Positions 1 through 8,487 of a stretch of 64,000 nt of DNA are shown here, in pieces; within the stretch, counting starts at the first letter, position 1; every line of letters begins with the position of its first letter. Source of the stretch: Olivibacter jilunii (GTDB lineage Bacteria > Bacteroidota > Bacteroidia > Sphingobacteriales > Sphingobacteriaceae); the NCBI RefSeq assembly GCF_900607235.1, contig NZ_LR027849.1, positions 310,001-374,000 of the forward strand, in the 5' to 3' direction. Both the position numbers and the translations under genes were made by a program. Below the pieces are notes generated by a model. The model saw only the letters and a program-made list of their open reading frames with translations. It had not been told where the DNA came from and made no database searches.

Positions 1-1420
1 CAGTGATTTTACTCGAAAACTGGCTTCCGATGGTTTTTTCGGACGTTTTAATTACAACTATAAGCAAAAATATTTATTCGAATTCAATGGGCGTTATGAT
101 GGTACATCACGCTTTCTCGGTCCGGTTCGTTGGAAGTTCTATCCGGGCGTTTCCGTAGGATGGAATGTCGATAAAGAAATCTTTTTTGAATCGATTAAAA
201 CAACAGTCAATAGCTTTAAATTGAGGGGCTCTTATGGATCACTGGGCGATCAGGCTTTTATTGATCCGGACCCGAGCAACCCGAATTGGTACCCATTCTA
301 TCCAAGTTTGGGTACTTCAAGTCCACCGAGTACTAATTGGCTTTTTGGGGGTAACCAACAAGCAGCTGTGTCACCACCGGGCTTGATCAATCCGGATTTA
401 ACCTGGGTGACGACCACCTCGTTGAACATCGGAACCGAAATCGGCTTATTGCAGGATCGTTTGAATGCCTCCTTCGATTGGTATATCCGTAAAGCGGACG
501 ATTTTGCCGGGCCCGCCCAGGCTTTACCTAGTGTCTTAGGTAATACGCCTCCTAGTGCAAATAACGCAGCCATGGAAACGCGGGGCTTCGAATTGAGTTT
601 ACAATGGCGCGATCGAATCGGAGAGGTTAACTACGGTCTACGCGCAGTATTGAGTGATTATCGAGGAAAGGTAACCCGTTATCCGAATCCAACAGGTTTA
701 AATAGTACTTGGTATGCAGGCCAGCAAATGGGCGATATCTGGGGCTATACTACTTATGGCCTTTTCCAAAATCAGGCAGAAATTGATGCGGCTCCCTCGC
801 AACAGCGTATATCTGGCCAGACATGGAAACCGGGAGATGTACGATATGTGGATCTGAACAACAACGGCATTATTGATTTTGGCGACAACACGATTTCCAA
901 TCCGGGAGACAGAAGTGTTATCGGTAATAATACGCCCCGTTTCGCTTACGGTTTCACGGGGGATCTCAGCTGGAAAAATATCGATTTTATGTTTTTTATC
1001 CAGGGAATCGCAAAGCGTGATGCATGGGTTGGGTCCAATTATTTTTGGGGTATTGTGGGCGACGAATGGCAAAGCTCACCTTTCAACGTGCACCAAGATC
1101 GTTGGAGTCCGGATAACCCCAATGGCTATTTTCCGAAGTTTTACTTAACTGGCGAGAATGGAAAGAATACGCAGACACAAACGCGTTATTTGCAGAACGC
1201 AGCTTATTTGAGATTGAAAAATATTCAGCTGGGCTATTCACTGCCCAAGTCTTGGTTGGAAAAAATAGGTTTCAGTAAAGTGCGATTCTATGTCAGTGTA
1301 GAAAATGTTTTCACGATTACGGATTTGATCAAAACAATGGATCCCGAGCTGTCGATTAGCGATGCCAAGATCTATCCCTTACAGCGGACCTATGCAGCGG
1401 GTGTGAATTTGTCTTTTTAA
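1..1420 (+). CDS. SusC-type TonB-dependent outer-membrane transporter, C-terminal part (5' end outside window)
   Basis: The reading frame is open from base 2 to the TAA at 1418-1420, so about 472 C-terminal residues are visible. It is a SusC/RagA-like TonB-dependent porin, which imports oligosaccharides across the outer membrane together with its SusD lipoprotein. The visible part is beta-barrel: aromatic-rich alternating strands, the segment FNYNYKQKYLFEFNGRYDG typical of SusC barrels, a KLRGSYGSLGDQ strand, and a C-terminal strand ending AAGVNLSF with the terminal Phe expected of outer-membrane barrels. The signal peptide, carboxypeptidase-regulatory domain and plug lie upstream of the window. 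SusD follows after 16 bp, so the two are surely co-transcribed. The TTG near 221 is an internal codon and not a real start. The substrate cannot be read from the barrel alone. Confidence 0.93.
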   Translation, partial: SDFTRKLASDGFFGRFNYNYKQKYLFEFNGRYDGTSRFLGPVRWKFYPGVSVGWNVDKEIFFESIKTTVNSFKLRGSYGSLGDQAFIDPDPSNPNWYPFYPSLGTSSPPSTNWLFGGNQQAAVSPPGLINPDLTWVTTTSLNIGTEIGLLQDRLNASFDWYIRKADDFAGPAQALPSVLGNTPPSANNAAMETRGFELSLQWRDRIGEVNYGLRAVLSDYRGKVTRYPNPTGLNSTWYAGQQMGDIWGYTTYGLFQNQAEIDAAPSQQRISGQTWKPGDVRYVDLNNNGIIDFGDNTISNPGDRSVIGNNTPRFAYGFTGDLSWKNIDFMFFIQGIAKRDAWVGSNYFWGIVGDEWQSSPFNVHQDRWSPDNPNGYFPKFYLTGENGKNTQTQTRYLQNAAYLRLKNIQLGYSLPKSWLEKIGFSKVRFYVSVENVFTITDLIKTMDPELSISDAKIYPLQRTYAAGVNLSF

Positions 1421-1436
1421 AGTTTATTCAAACGAT

Positions 1437-3212
1437 ATGAAATTACTACAAACAATAGCTTTGCTTATGCTTTGCTGCTTTTTCTCCAGCAGCTGCCAGA
1501 AGGATTTGTTAGAGCAAACTCCTGAAACCAATATCAGCGACGCAGATTATTGGAAAACGGCTAACGACTTGAAGCTTTACGCCAATAATTTTTATAATAC
1601 GATGTTACCCAATTATAATGGTTGGGGATCGATCGGTATTTATGGCTTGGATGCGAATGGCAGCGATAATATGATCGCTACCAGCTATAATTCAGCCTTA
1701 AATGGCGAAAGAGTTGTTCCTGGAACTGACGGCGGCTACGGTGCTTATGGCGACTGGGCGGCGCTTCGGAATGTGAATTATTTTTTGGCTAATTATAACA
1801 AAGTAAACGAGTCCTTCGATGTAATCAAAGCATATGTGGGAGAGGCACTCTTTTTCAGGGCATATTTCTACTTTGATAAATTGAAAAGTTTTGGCGATCT
1901 ACCTTGGATCAATGTTCCACTAAACACTTCGTCGGAAGAAGTTTATAATGAACGTTTGCCTAGAAATATTGTAGTCGACTCCCTGATGAATGATTTGGAC
2001 AAAGCCATCGCATATTTGCCTACAAAAGGTTCGGCGGAAGCTTCGCGTATCAACAAGGAAATTGCCATGCTCTTTCAAGCCAGAATAGCACTTTTTGAGG
2101 GCACTTGGGAAAAATACCATGCCGGTACACCTTTTGGCGTTTCTGGATCGGATGGAAGCAAATTCTTAGAAAAGGCTGCCTCCGTGAGCTCCGCACTGTT
2201 GGACAATAGTGGAGGGTACGGTCTAGCGTCGTTTTCGACCGATGATGATTATTGGCGTCTCTTTAACCAGGTAACTTATAGCTCCAACAATGAGGTTATG
2301 CTCTGGCGCGCGTATAATTTGAGCCTAAACTTAGGGCATCGCTGGCACCGCTATACCCCAAGTGGTGGAGGGAGAGGTGTAACCAAAGATTTAGTAGATG
2401 CCTATTTGTGCATAGATGGAAAGCCTATCGGGTCAAGTGATCTCTACCAAGGTGATGCAACCTTGCACGATGTCGTTGCCAATAGAGACCCCCGTTTAAA
2501 ACAAACAATCTATGTGCCGGATGGCAGCCATATCATCACAGATAACCGCCCAGGTGGACAACCCGTTGTTATCTTCGAATACCCCACGTTTGATGTTGCT
2601 AACGAAAACAAATCGTTAACCGGTTATCAAGTGTACAAAGGCCATAATCCAGATTATAATCAACAACAGGATTTGGGTACTACCGGACAAATCATTTTTC
2701 GTTTTGCTGAGGCCGTTCTTATCTATGCTGAAGCTAAGGCCGAACTCCGGCAATTTACACAGGCAGATGCTGATCGAAGTATTAATTTGCTGAGACGGCG
2801 TGTTGGTATGGTCGATTTATCCGTTGCCAACATTGAACGCGATCCTAATTGGGAATTCGATGACATCAGTCCGTTGCTCAACGAAATTCGCCGGGAAAGA
2901 CGTGTAGAACTTGCCTGCGAAGGGTATCGCTCGGATGATTTATTCAGGTGGGCCGCTATTGACGAGAAAATCAGTGGCTGGAAGCCCAAAGGAGCCAAAA
3001 GAGCACAATGGGAAGTAGCAGGGGTGCCTGAAAATATCGCTACGGCTGTAAGGAGCTTTCCTGTAGACGCGGATGGATATATCGAATATTATCAGCAAGT
3101 AGGTGCCTTAAATGCGGGGTATCAGTTTAAGCTTGATAGAGATTATTTATCACCCATTCCGCTTGATCAGATCAGTTTAAATCCAAAAATTAAGCAGAAT
3201 CCCGGGTGGTAA
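1437..3212 (+). CDS. SusD/RagB family nutrient-binding lipoprotein
   Basis: A 591-residue SusD-like surface glycan-binding lipoprotein that caps the preceding SusC barrel. The N-terminus has a short hydrophobic signal ending in FSSSC-Q, a lipobox with Cys20. The helical TPR-like core shows the usual family landmarks: a GEALFFRAYFYFDKLKSFGDLPW segment near residues 135-160, RFAEAVLIYAEAKAEL near 420-435, and the C-terminal pattern LSPIPLDQISLNPKIKQNPGW, which closes most SusD proteins. The ATG at 1437 is the first in-frame start after SusC and gives a proper signal peptide. A strong terminator (3229-3260) follows, which marks the end of this transcription unit. The length is slightly greater than average for the family. 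Confidence 0.95.
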   Translation: MKLLQTIALLMLCCFFSSSCQKDLLEQTPETNISDADYWKTANDLKLYANNFYNTMLPNYNGWGSIGIYGLDANGSDNMIATSYNSALNGERVVPGTDGGYGAYGDWAALRNVNYFLANYNKVNESFDVIKAYVGEALFFRAYFYFDKLKSFGDLPWINVPLNTSSEEVYNERLPRNIVVDSLMNDLDKAIAYLPTKGSAEASRINKEIAMLFQARIALFEGTWEKYHAGTPFGVSGSDGSKFLEKAASVSSALLDNSGGYGLASFSTDDDYWRLFNQVTYSSNNEVMLWRAYNLSLNLGHRWHRYTPSGGGRGVTKDLVDAYLCIDGKPIGSSDLYQGDATLHDVVANRDPRLKQTIYVPDGSHIITDNRPGGQPVVIFEYPTFDVANENKSLTGYQVYKGHNPDYNQQQDLGTTGQIIFRFAEAVLIYAEAKAELRQFTQADADRSINLLRRRVGMVDLSVANIERDPNWEFDDISPLLNEIRRERRVELACEGYRSDDLFRWAAIDEKISGWKPKGAKRAQWEVAGVPENIATAVRSFPVDADGYIEYYQQVGALNAGYQFKLDRDYLSPIPLDQISLNPKIKQNPGW

Positions 3213-3228
3213 TTTTGATTGGTTGGTG

Positions 3229-3260
3229 GCAAGCTGTTCGAGAGAACGGCTTGCTTTTTT
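3229..3260 (+). terminator. Rho-independent terminator after the first SusCD pair
   Basis: GCAAGCTGTTC (3229-3239) pairs with GAACGGCTTGC (3244-3254) through 11 base pairs including one G-U, closed by a GAGA tetraloop and followed directly by six T. It lies 17 bp after the SusD stop. It separates the SusCD unit from the next gene and rules out any start for that gene upstream of this point. Confidence 0.85.
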
Positions 3261-3332
3261 CTTTACATTCCATATTTATCAGGTAGTGTTAGGTCAAGCT
3301 ACCATCAATTGTCAAATACTAAAACAAAAAAC

Positions 3333-5006
3333 ATGCAACTAAGAGAATTGATTAAAAATGGCTTAGCAAGCGTTTTGTTAAGTTTTGGAATCGTTGTTTC
3401 CATGAAAAGTGCTAATGCTCAGCTTTCTGCGTCTATGGTAGATCCTTTGGAGAAAATATTTCCCGAGACGGTCCTCCCTTATGATAGCTTCCATGAGATT
3501 GATGTAGCTAAAGGCGAAGTGGCGAGTGCTCAGTTAGTCCTTCGCAGTGGCGAAAACTTGGATCAAGTGGAGCTATCTGTGGACGCACCTGGTTTACCGA
3601 ATGAAGGAATATCCTGCGGTGCGATTGGCTTTGTACGAGCGGGGCGCCAATACACCGATCCGGCGGTGGACAGACTCGTTTCGAATACAGGTTTTTATCC
3701 CGATCCCATATTGGATGATAAACCATTGAGTCTTCAGGCAGGATTAGCCCAGGCTTTTTATATAAGCATACCGATTTCTGCGGAAACGAAAGCAGGGACA
3801 TATCCGGTAAAAGTGGACATTAGAACAAAGGATATGCAAATACGAAAAGAGTTTGCTATTCATGTGCACAATGTTCGTTTGGCGAAACAAGAGTTATGGG
3901 TAACCAACTGGTATAGTTTAGCGCCCGAACGCTTGGCTCTATTGAATAAAGGGGAACAAGTAAAATCCTTTGGCCCGGTATACTGGCGTTTAATAGAAAC
4001 TTTGGCAAATAAAATGGCTGCTTATGGACAAAATACAGCGCTTATTTCACCGCTGGATTTAGCTATTTACAAAATGGAAGGGGAACATTTAAGCATTGAT
4101 TTTTCAAGATTTGACCAAACGGTAGATATTTTTCGCAAAGCGGGTGTCTTAGGGAGAATTGAGGGTGGCCATATTGGTCAACGGGCGGGCAATTGGAGTA
4201 GTCCCTTTATTGTAAGGGTTCCTGAGCCTCTGGCCGATTCTACTCGCTTCAGGCAGTTGCCAATCGAAGACCCAAGAGCGAAGAACTTCTATGCCCGGTT
4301 CTTTAAAGCACTTATCGCCCACTTAGAAGAAAAGGGATGGTTAAGCGATTATTATCAACACATTGCCGACGAACCTACCGGTGACAACAAGGAATCCTAT
4401 ATTGCCATAGCAAGCTATGTTAAATCCATCGCACCGCAAATCAAAATTATGGAGGCCTGTCATAGCAAAGATCTAGCAGAAACAATTGATTTATGGGTTC
4501 CTCAACTTGATTTTTTAAATAAAGATTTCACGTTCTATCAAGACCGTAAAAAGGCAGGCGATGAAGTGTGGTTCTATACCTGCCTGTCTCCTAGAGGCAA
4601 TTATGCCAATCGGTTTATCGATCTTCCACTTATAAAAACCCGATTGATCCACTGGATAAATTATAAATATCAGATTGATGGTTATCTACATTGGGGTTTT
4701 AATTACTGGAACCAAGATCCTTATGAGGAAACAACCGGCATCAATAGCGAAGGAGGGAATATTTTGCCAACCGGAGATTCCTGGATCGTTTATCCGGGTT
4801 ATCAAAAATTGTATAGTTCAATACGTTTAGAAGCCATGCGAGATGGTATTAACGATTACACACTCTTGCAAATGCTGACAAAGAAGAACCCTGATTTAGC
4901 GAAGAAGATCATTGATAATATGGTGTTTAGATTCGATTGGTATGATACGAGTATCAAAAATTTTAGAGCGAGCAGGAAGGCCATGTTAAAAGCCTTATCA
5001 GAATAA
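3333..5006 (+). CDS. Secreted DUF4091 / GH123-like glycoside hydrolase
   Basis: About 557 residues from the ATG at 3333. An upstream in-frame extension to 3219 would run through the terminator hairpin and has no signal peptide, while 3333 gives MQLRELIKNG... with a clear signal ending near ANA-Q. The C-terminal half carries the DUF4091 pattern DSWIVYPGYQKLYSSIRLEAMRDGINDY (about residues 485-515). The middle carries HIADEPTGDN (about 346-355), whose adjacent Asp-Glu matches the catalytic pair known in GH123 beta-N-acetylgalactosaminidases. The N-terminal portion looks like a beta-sandwich. GH123 enzymes release GalNAc with substrate assistance. Whether this protein has that activity is inference; many DUF4091 proteins are uncharacterised. 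It is flanked by SusCD pairs, which fits a role in glycan breakdown. Confidence 0.75.
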   Translation: MQLRELIKNGLASVLLSFGIVVSMKSANAQLSASMVDPLEKIFPETVLPYDSFHEIDVAKGEVASAQLVLRSGENLDQVELSVDAPGLPNEGISCGAIGFVRAGRQYTDPAVDRLVSNTGFYPDPILDDKPLSLQAGLAQAFYISIPISAETKAGTYPVKVDIRTKDMQIRKEFAIHVHNVRLAKQELWVTNWYSLAPERLALLNKGEQVKSFGPVYWRLIETLANKMAAYGQNTALISPLDLAIYKMEGEHLSIDFSRFDQTVDIFRKAGVLGRIEGGHIGQRAGNWSSPFIVRVPEPLADSTRFRQLPIEDPRAKNFYARFFKALIAHLEEKGWLSDYYQHIADEPTGDNKESYIAIASYVKSIAPQIKIMEACHSKDLAETIDLWVPQLDFLNKDFTFYQDRKKAGDEVWFYTCLSPRGNYANRFIDLPLIKTRLIHWINYKYQIDGYLHWGFNYWNQDPYEETTGINSEGGNILPTGDSWIVYPGYQKLYSSIRLEAMRDGINDYTLLQMLTKKNPDLAKKIIDNMVFRFDWYDTSIKNFRASRKAMLKALSE

Positions 5007-5022
5007 ATTATGGCAATATAAT

Positions 5023-5057
5023 AAGGGCTTGGCTACTTTCTATACTGCCAAGCTTTT
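5023..5057 (+). terminator. Terminator-like hairpin after the DUF4091 gene
   Basis: Arms 5023-5033 and 5047-5057 pair around the core GCTTGGC/GCCAAGC, extended by two G-U and two A-U pairs, with a 13-nt loop. The 3' arm ends in TTTT and is followed by ATTTA. It sits 17 bp after the stop codon at 5006. Confidence 0.6.
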
Positions 5058-5334
5058 ATTTAAAGAAAAAAACTTACGAATTATCGCGAATCTCGTTTAC
5101 CTAAAGCCTAAACAAAGACCTAGTGGAACAGTAGGCATCTCGTTCAGAATGCGATAGAATTGAAAGTAATAAGGTTCATTTGCTTTTTCCTAACTGCTTT
5201 AGTTAATTATTCTGTGTCCTTCAACACCTAAGTCGACTTCCAAGCTACAGTGGATTTTAGAATGCGAGCAAAGACGATTTATATGACATCTTTGTTATGT
5301 TAAAATGATACAATAAAATGCCAATTTTATATAG

Positions 5335-5352
5335 GTTAAATATTTGTTTAAC
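5335..5352. promoter_or_regulatory. 18-bp inverted repeat upstream of SusC (possible operator)
   Basis: GTTAAA-TATTTG-TTTAAC is a perfect 6+6+6 inverted repeat located 75 bp upstream of the SusC start at 5428. Its position fits a regulator site for the SusCD pair, but the regulator is unknown and AT-rich palindromes arise by chance in such DNA. Confidence 0.3.
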
Positions 5353-5427
5353 ACCTAACTTGCCCGCATTAAAGCTAACCGCAAGCAGGCAGTAAATGGC
5401 TTGCTTCTCTTATAAGATTAATAATTT

Positions 5428-8400
5428 ATGATAAATTATCTTAGGATAGGAGTTATGTCCTCCTTTTTATGTGTATCCCGAAGTATGCTGGTTTGTTTGA
5501 TACTGCTGCTGCTCATTTTTCAAGCAAGTGCGTTCGAGGTTAAAGGGAATCTTTTGCTGCAGCAGGCAAAGTTTACAGGTACGGTAAAAGATGCAAAAGG
5601 CACACCGATTGTTGGTGCAAGTGTGTCCGTTAAAGGTACAAAAGTTGGAACATCTACCGATACAGATGGTCGATTTGCTATCAGCCTGCCAGCTGGAGGT
5701 GACCTCATTCTGGTTATTAATCACCTGGGACATGTAACAAGAGAAATACCACTTAGCGCCGGTCAGTCTAGTATCCAAGTCACCTTGCAAGATAGTGAGA
5801 AAGCGTTGGACGAGGTGGTTGTAATAGGTTATGGCGAAGTTAAAAAGCGTGATTTAACCGGATCGGTGGTTTCCGTAAAGGGGGAAGACTTGACCAAGGT
5901 GCCTGTAACGAGCCCCGCGGAAGCCTTGCAAGGCCGCGTACCTGGGGCGGACATTACGCGCAACAACGGCTATGCCGGCCAAGGGGCATCGATTCAGTTG
6001 CGTGGTAACCGATCGATCGCAAACCCTGAAAGCTCTAACAATGTACTTTACATTGTTGATGGTATACAAGGTGTCGCAGCACAGGATGTTGATCCTAATG
6101 ATATCCAGTCAATAGAAGTACTAAAAGATGCATCTTCAACGGCGATTTATGGGTCGAGGGGGGCAAATGGCGTAATCTTGATTACGACAAAGAGAGGAGC
6201 CAACGAAAAACCGAGACTAAATTACAATGCCTATGCCGGTGTCTCGAAAGTAGCGGGTTACGGTGAGTTTATGACCGGGCAGGAATATGTTGATTTCCGG
6301 CGTGAAGCTTACCGTGCTGTTGGAACGTGGAATTCGCCCGCGGATGACAATAAAATTTTGAATCCACTTCAATTGCAAGCTTTTCAAAACGGACAATTCA
6401 CCAATTGGAGTGACCTTTTACTGCACAATGGTTTCCAACAAAATCATCAACTCAGTGTGAGTGGTGGAGGGAAAAATACCAAAGTGTATTTTTCCGGTGC
6501 TTATTTTCAGGAAAAGGGTTTGCTAAAAATGGACGAATATAAACGTTATTCCGGGAGATTGAATATCGATCAAACGATTAACAGCTGGATGAACGTCGGC
6601 TTGCAATCGCAATTTGCTTACATTGACAATGATATCCGTCGTGATCCGCTTAACCAGGCGTCCAAAATAGCACCGTTGGGACTTCCTTACGATGAAAATG
6701 GTGAATTCAACTTGTTCCCCTTGCAGGGAACGTTAATCAATCCTTTAGCAGATGAACAGCCTGACGCCTATAAACGGAACACCAAATCCAATCGAGCTAC
6801 TGTTTCCGGTTACATTGAGTTGAAGCCGATTAAAGATTTGTCGATTAAGTCAACTTTTGGTGCGATCTTTTCCACCTCGGAAGCAGGTAATTTCTACTCA
6901 AAAAATACCATCGATGGAAAAGGTTCCCGTTCGCAAGCCTCCATTACCAATAACCAAGATCGAAACATTAGCTGGGAAAACGTTATTACCTACAATAAGC
7001 GATTCGCAGACCACTCTTTGCAATTAACAGGCGTAACAAGTTACCTTTCGTGGACTAATACCAATAGTTATGCAGGTGGTAATAACCAACTATTTCCTTC
7101 CCAATACTATTATAATATAGGTGGAGCAAACCAAAACCCTTTCTATGGAAGTGGTTATGTGGAAAGCAAACTATTATCATTTAGCGGTCGGATTAACTAT
7201 AGTTATAAAGGAAAATATCTGTTAACGCTAACCGGGCGAAATGATGGATCATCCAAATTAGCAGCCGGTCACAAATGGGCTTTCTTTCCGTCGGCCGCTG
7301 CAGCATGGCGTATCGTGGATGAAGATTTTATGAAAAATCAGCAGGTATTCAGCGATTTGAAGCTTCGAGTTAGTTATGGTGTGTCAGGTAATGATGTAAT
7401 CAGTCCTTATGCTACGCAGAATTCCGTGGTAGTGCAGAACTTTTCTTTTAACGATGCCAATGCTGCCAATGCCTATGTCATTAATGGACTTATCGGTAAC
7501 AATACCTTAAAATGGGAACTAACAAAAACGATGAATATCGGGGTAGATTTTGGTCTTTTTAACAATATAGTGACAGGTAGTGTTGACTACTACCACGCGA
7601 AAACCGACGATTTGATCTTCCCTTACACCTTACCGCTTTCTACCGGCGTCACCACCGTGAATAGGAATATAGGAAAAACACAAAATAAAGGGATTGAATT
7701 AAGTCTCACTTCCCATAACATCCAAAAGAACTCATTCTCCTGGAATACTAACTTAACCTTTGCACGTAATAATGAAAAAATTGTTGCTTTACCGAACGGC
7801 AATGTGATTGCAGATGACTATCGCGAATCGCTGATCGTAGGTCAACCGGCTCAGATTTATTATGACTATAAAAAAATAGGCATTTGGCAATTAGGAGAAG
7901 AAGAACAGGCCGCCCAATATGGTGCCGAACCGGGTGATATCAAAATCGCGGACCTGAATAACGATGGGAAAATCGATGCCTTTGATCGTACGATTATAGG
8001 CCAGCGCGTTCCAAAATGGACAGCCGGCTTAAGTAATGATTTGCGATTTAAGGGATTTGATTTGAATATTCTGTTGGTAGCACGGGTTGGCCAATGGATC
8101 AGTTCCGATTACTATGCCAAGTATAAAAGAAATGGCTTAGAAAACGGCGCACGCATCGACTACTGGACACCTGAAAATCCAACGAATGAGTATCCAAGGC
8201 CGAATGCCAATAAAAACTCCAATTACGTAACTACGCTTACCGAGCGACAAGCATCTTATGTAAAAATCAGAAATATCACATTGGGTTATAATTTTCCCTC
8301 AGCCCTTATAAGCAAATGGAAGTTACAAAGCCTTCGGATATATGCTTCGGGTAAAAATTTGCACACTTTCAGTAGCTTGAAGGATTTTGACCCTGAAGGC

Positions 8401-8463
8401 GAGGGGGTTATAGATCAACCCTTAAATCGTCTGTTCGTTTTCGGTCTTAATGTTGGATTTTAA
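5428..8463 (+). CDS. SusC/RagA family TonB-linked outer-membrane transporter
   Basis: A complete 1011-residue SusC. The N-terminus has a hydrophobic signal (a later Met at residue 10 is a possible alternative start), then a carboxypeptidase-regulatory-like beta-sandwich (about 48-125, FTGTVKDAKGTPIVGASVSVKG), a TonB-box-like LDEVVVIGYGEVKKRDLTGSV (about 129-149), and the plug with VLYIVDGIQG and DIQSIEVLKDASSTAIYGSRGANG (about 205-255). The rest is a 22-strand-type barrel ending in Phe (FGLNVGF). There is no STN domain, so it is not wired to a FecR-type anti-sigma factor. SusD follows after 24 bp. The role is import of an oligosaccharide. Neighbouring GH92 and GH123-like genes suggest glycans with mannose or amino sugars, which is inference. 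Confidence 0.95.
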   Translation: MINYLRIGVMSSFLCVSRSMLVCLILLLLIFQASAFEVKGNLLLQQAKFTGTVKDAKGTPIVGASVSVKGTKVGTSTDTDGRFAISLPAGGDLILVINHLGHVTREIPLSAGQSSIQVTLQDSEKALDEVVVIGYGEVKKRDLTGSVVSVKGEDLTKVPVTSPAEALQGRVPGADITRNNGYAGQGASIQLRGNRSIANPESSNNVLYIVDGIQGVAAQDVDPNDIQSIEVLKDASSTAIYGSRGANGVILITTKRGANEKPRLNYNAYAGVSKVAGYGEFMTGQEYVDFRREAYRAVGTWNSPADDNKILNPLQLQAFQNGQFTNWSDLLLHNGFQQNHQLSVSGGGKNTKVYFSGAYFQEKGLLKMDEYKRYSGRLNIDQTINSWMNVGLQSQFAYIDNDIRRDPLNQASKIAPLGLPYDENGEFNLFPLQGTLINPLADEQPDAYKRNTKSNRATVSGYIELKPIKDLSIKSTFGAIFSTSEAGNFYSKNTIDGKGSRSQASITNNQDRNISWENVITYNKRFADHSLQLTGVTSYLSWTNTNSYAGGNNQLFPSQYYYNIGGANQNPFYGSGYVESKLLSFSGRINYSYKGKYLLTLTGRNDGSSKLAAGHKWAFFPSAAAAWRIVDEDFMKNQQVFSDLKLRVSYGVSGNDVISPYATQNSVVVQNFSFNDANAANAYVINGLIGNNTLKWELTKTMNIGVDFGLFNNIVTGSVDYYHAKTDDLIFPYTLPLSTGVTTVNRNIGKTQNKGIELSLTSHNIQKNSFSWNTNLTFARNNEKIVALPNGNVIADDYRESLIVGQPAQIYYDYKKIGIWQLGEEEQAAQYGAEPGDIKIADLNNDGKIDAFDRTIIGQRVPKWTAGLSNDLRFKGFDLNILLVARVGQWISSDYYAKYKRNGLENGARIDYWTPENPTNEYPRPNANKNSNYVTTLTERQASYVKIRNITLGYNFPSALISKWKLQSLRIYASGKNLHTFSSLKDFDPEGEGVIDQPLNRLFVFGLNVGF

Positions 8464-8487
8464 TGAGCGCATTGCGCAACAAAAATT

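Larger units (their letters stand above)
5007..5427. other. 421-bp intergenic region with terminator and upstream region of a SusC gene
   Basis: There is no credible gene here. The left end holds a terminator-like hairpin (5023-5057). The right end holds an AT-rich stretch with an 18-bp inverted repeat, GTTAAA-TATTTG-TTTAAC (5335-5352), about 75 bp before the SusC start. I did not find a clean TTTG-N19/20-TAnnTTTG promoter. The GntR-type operator found at 12.65 and 13.67 kb is absent from this region. Confidence 0.6.

Noticed and set aside
3219-3332. Upstream extension of the DUF4091 gene to a codon at 3219
   Set aside because: It runs through a perfect terminator hairpin (3229-3260), gives no signal peptide, and the ATG at 3333 gives a good one.
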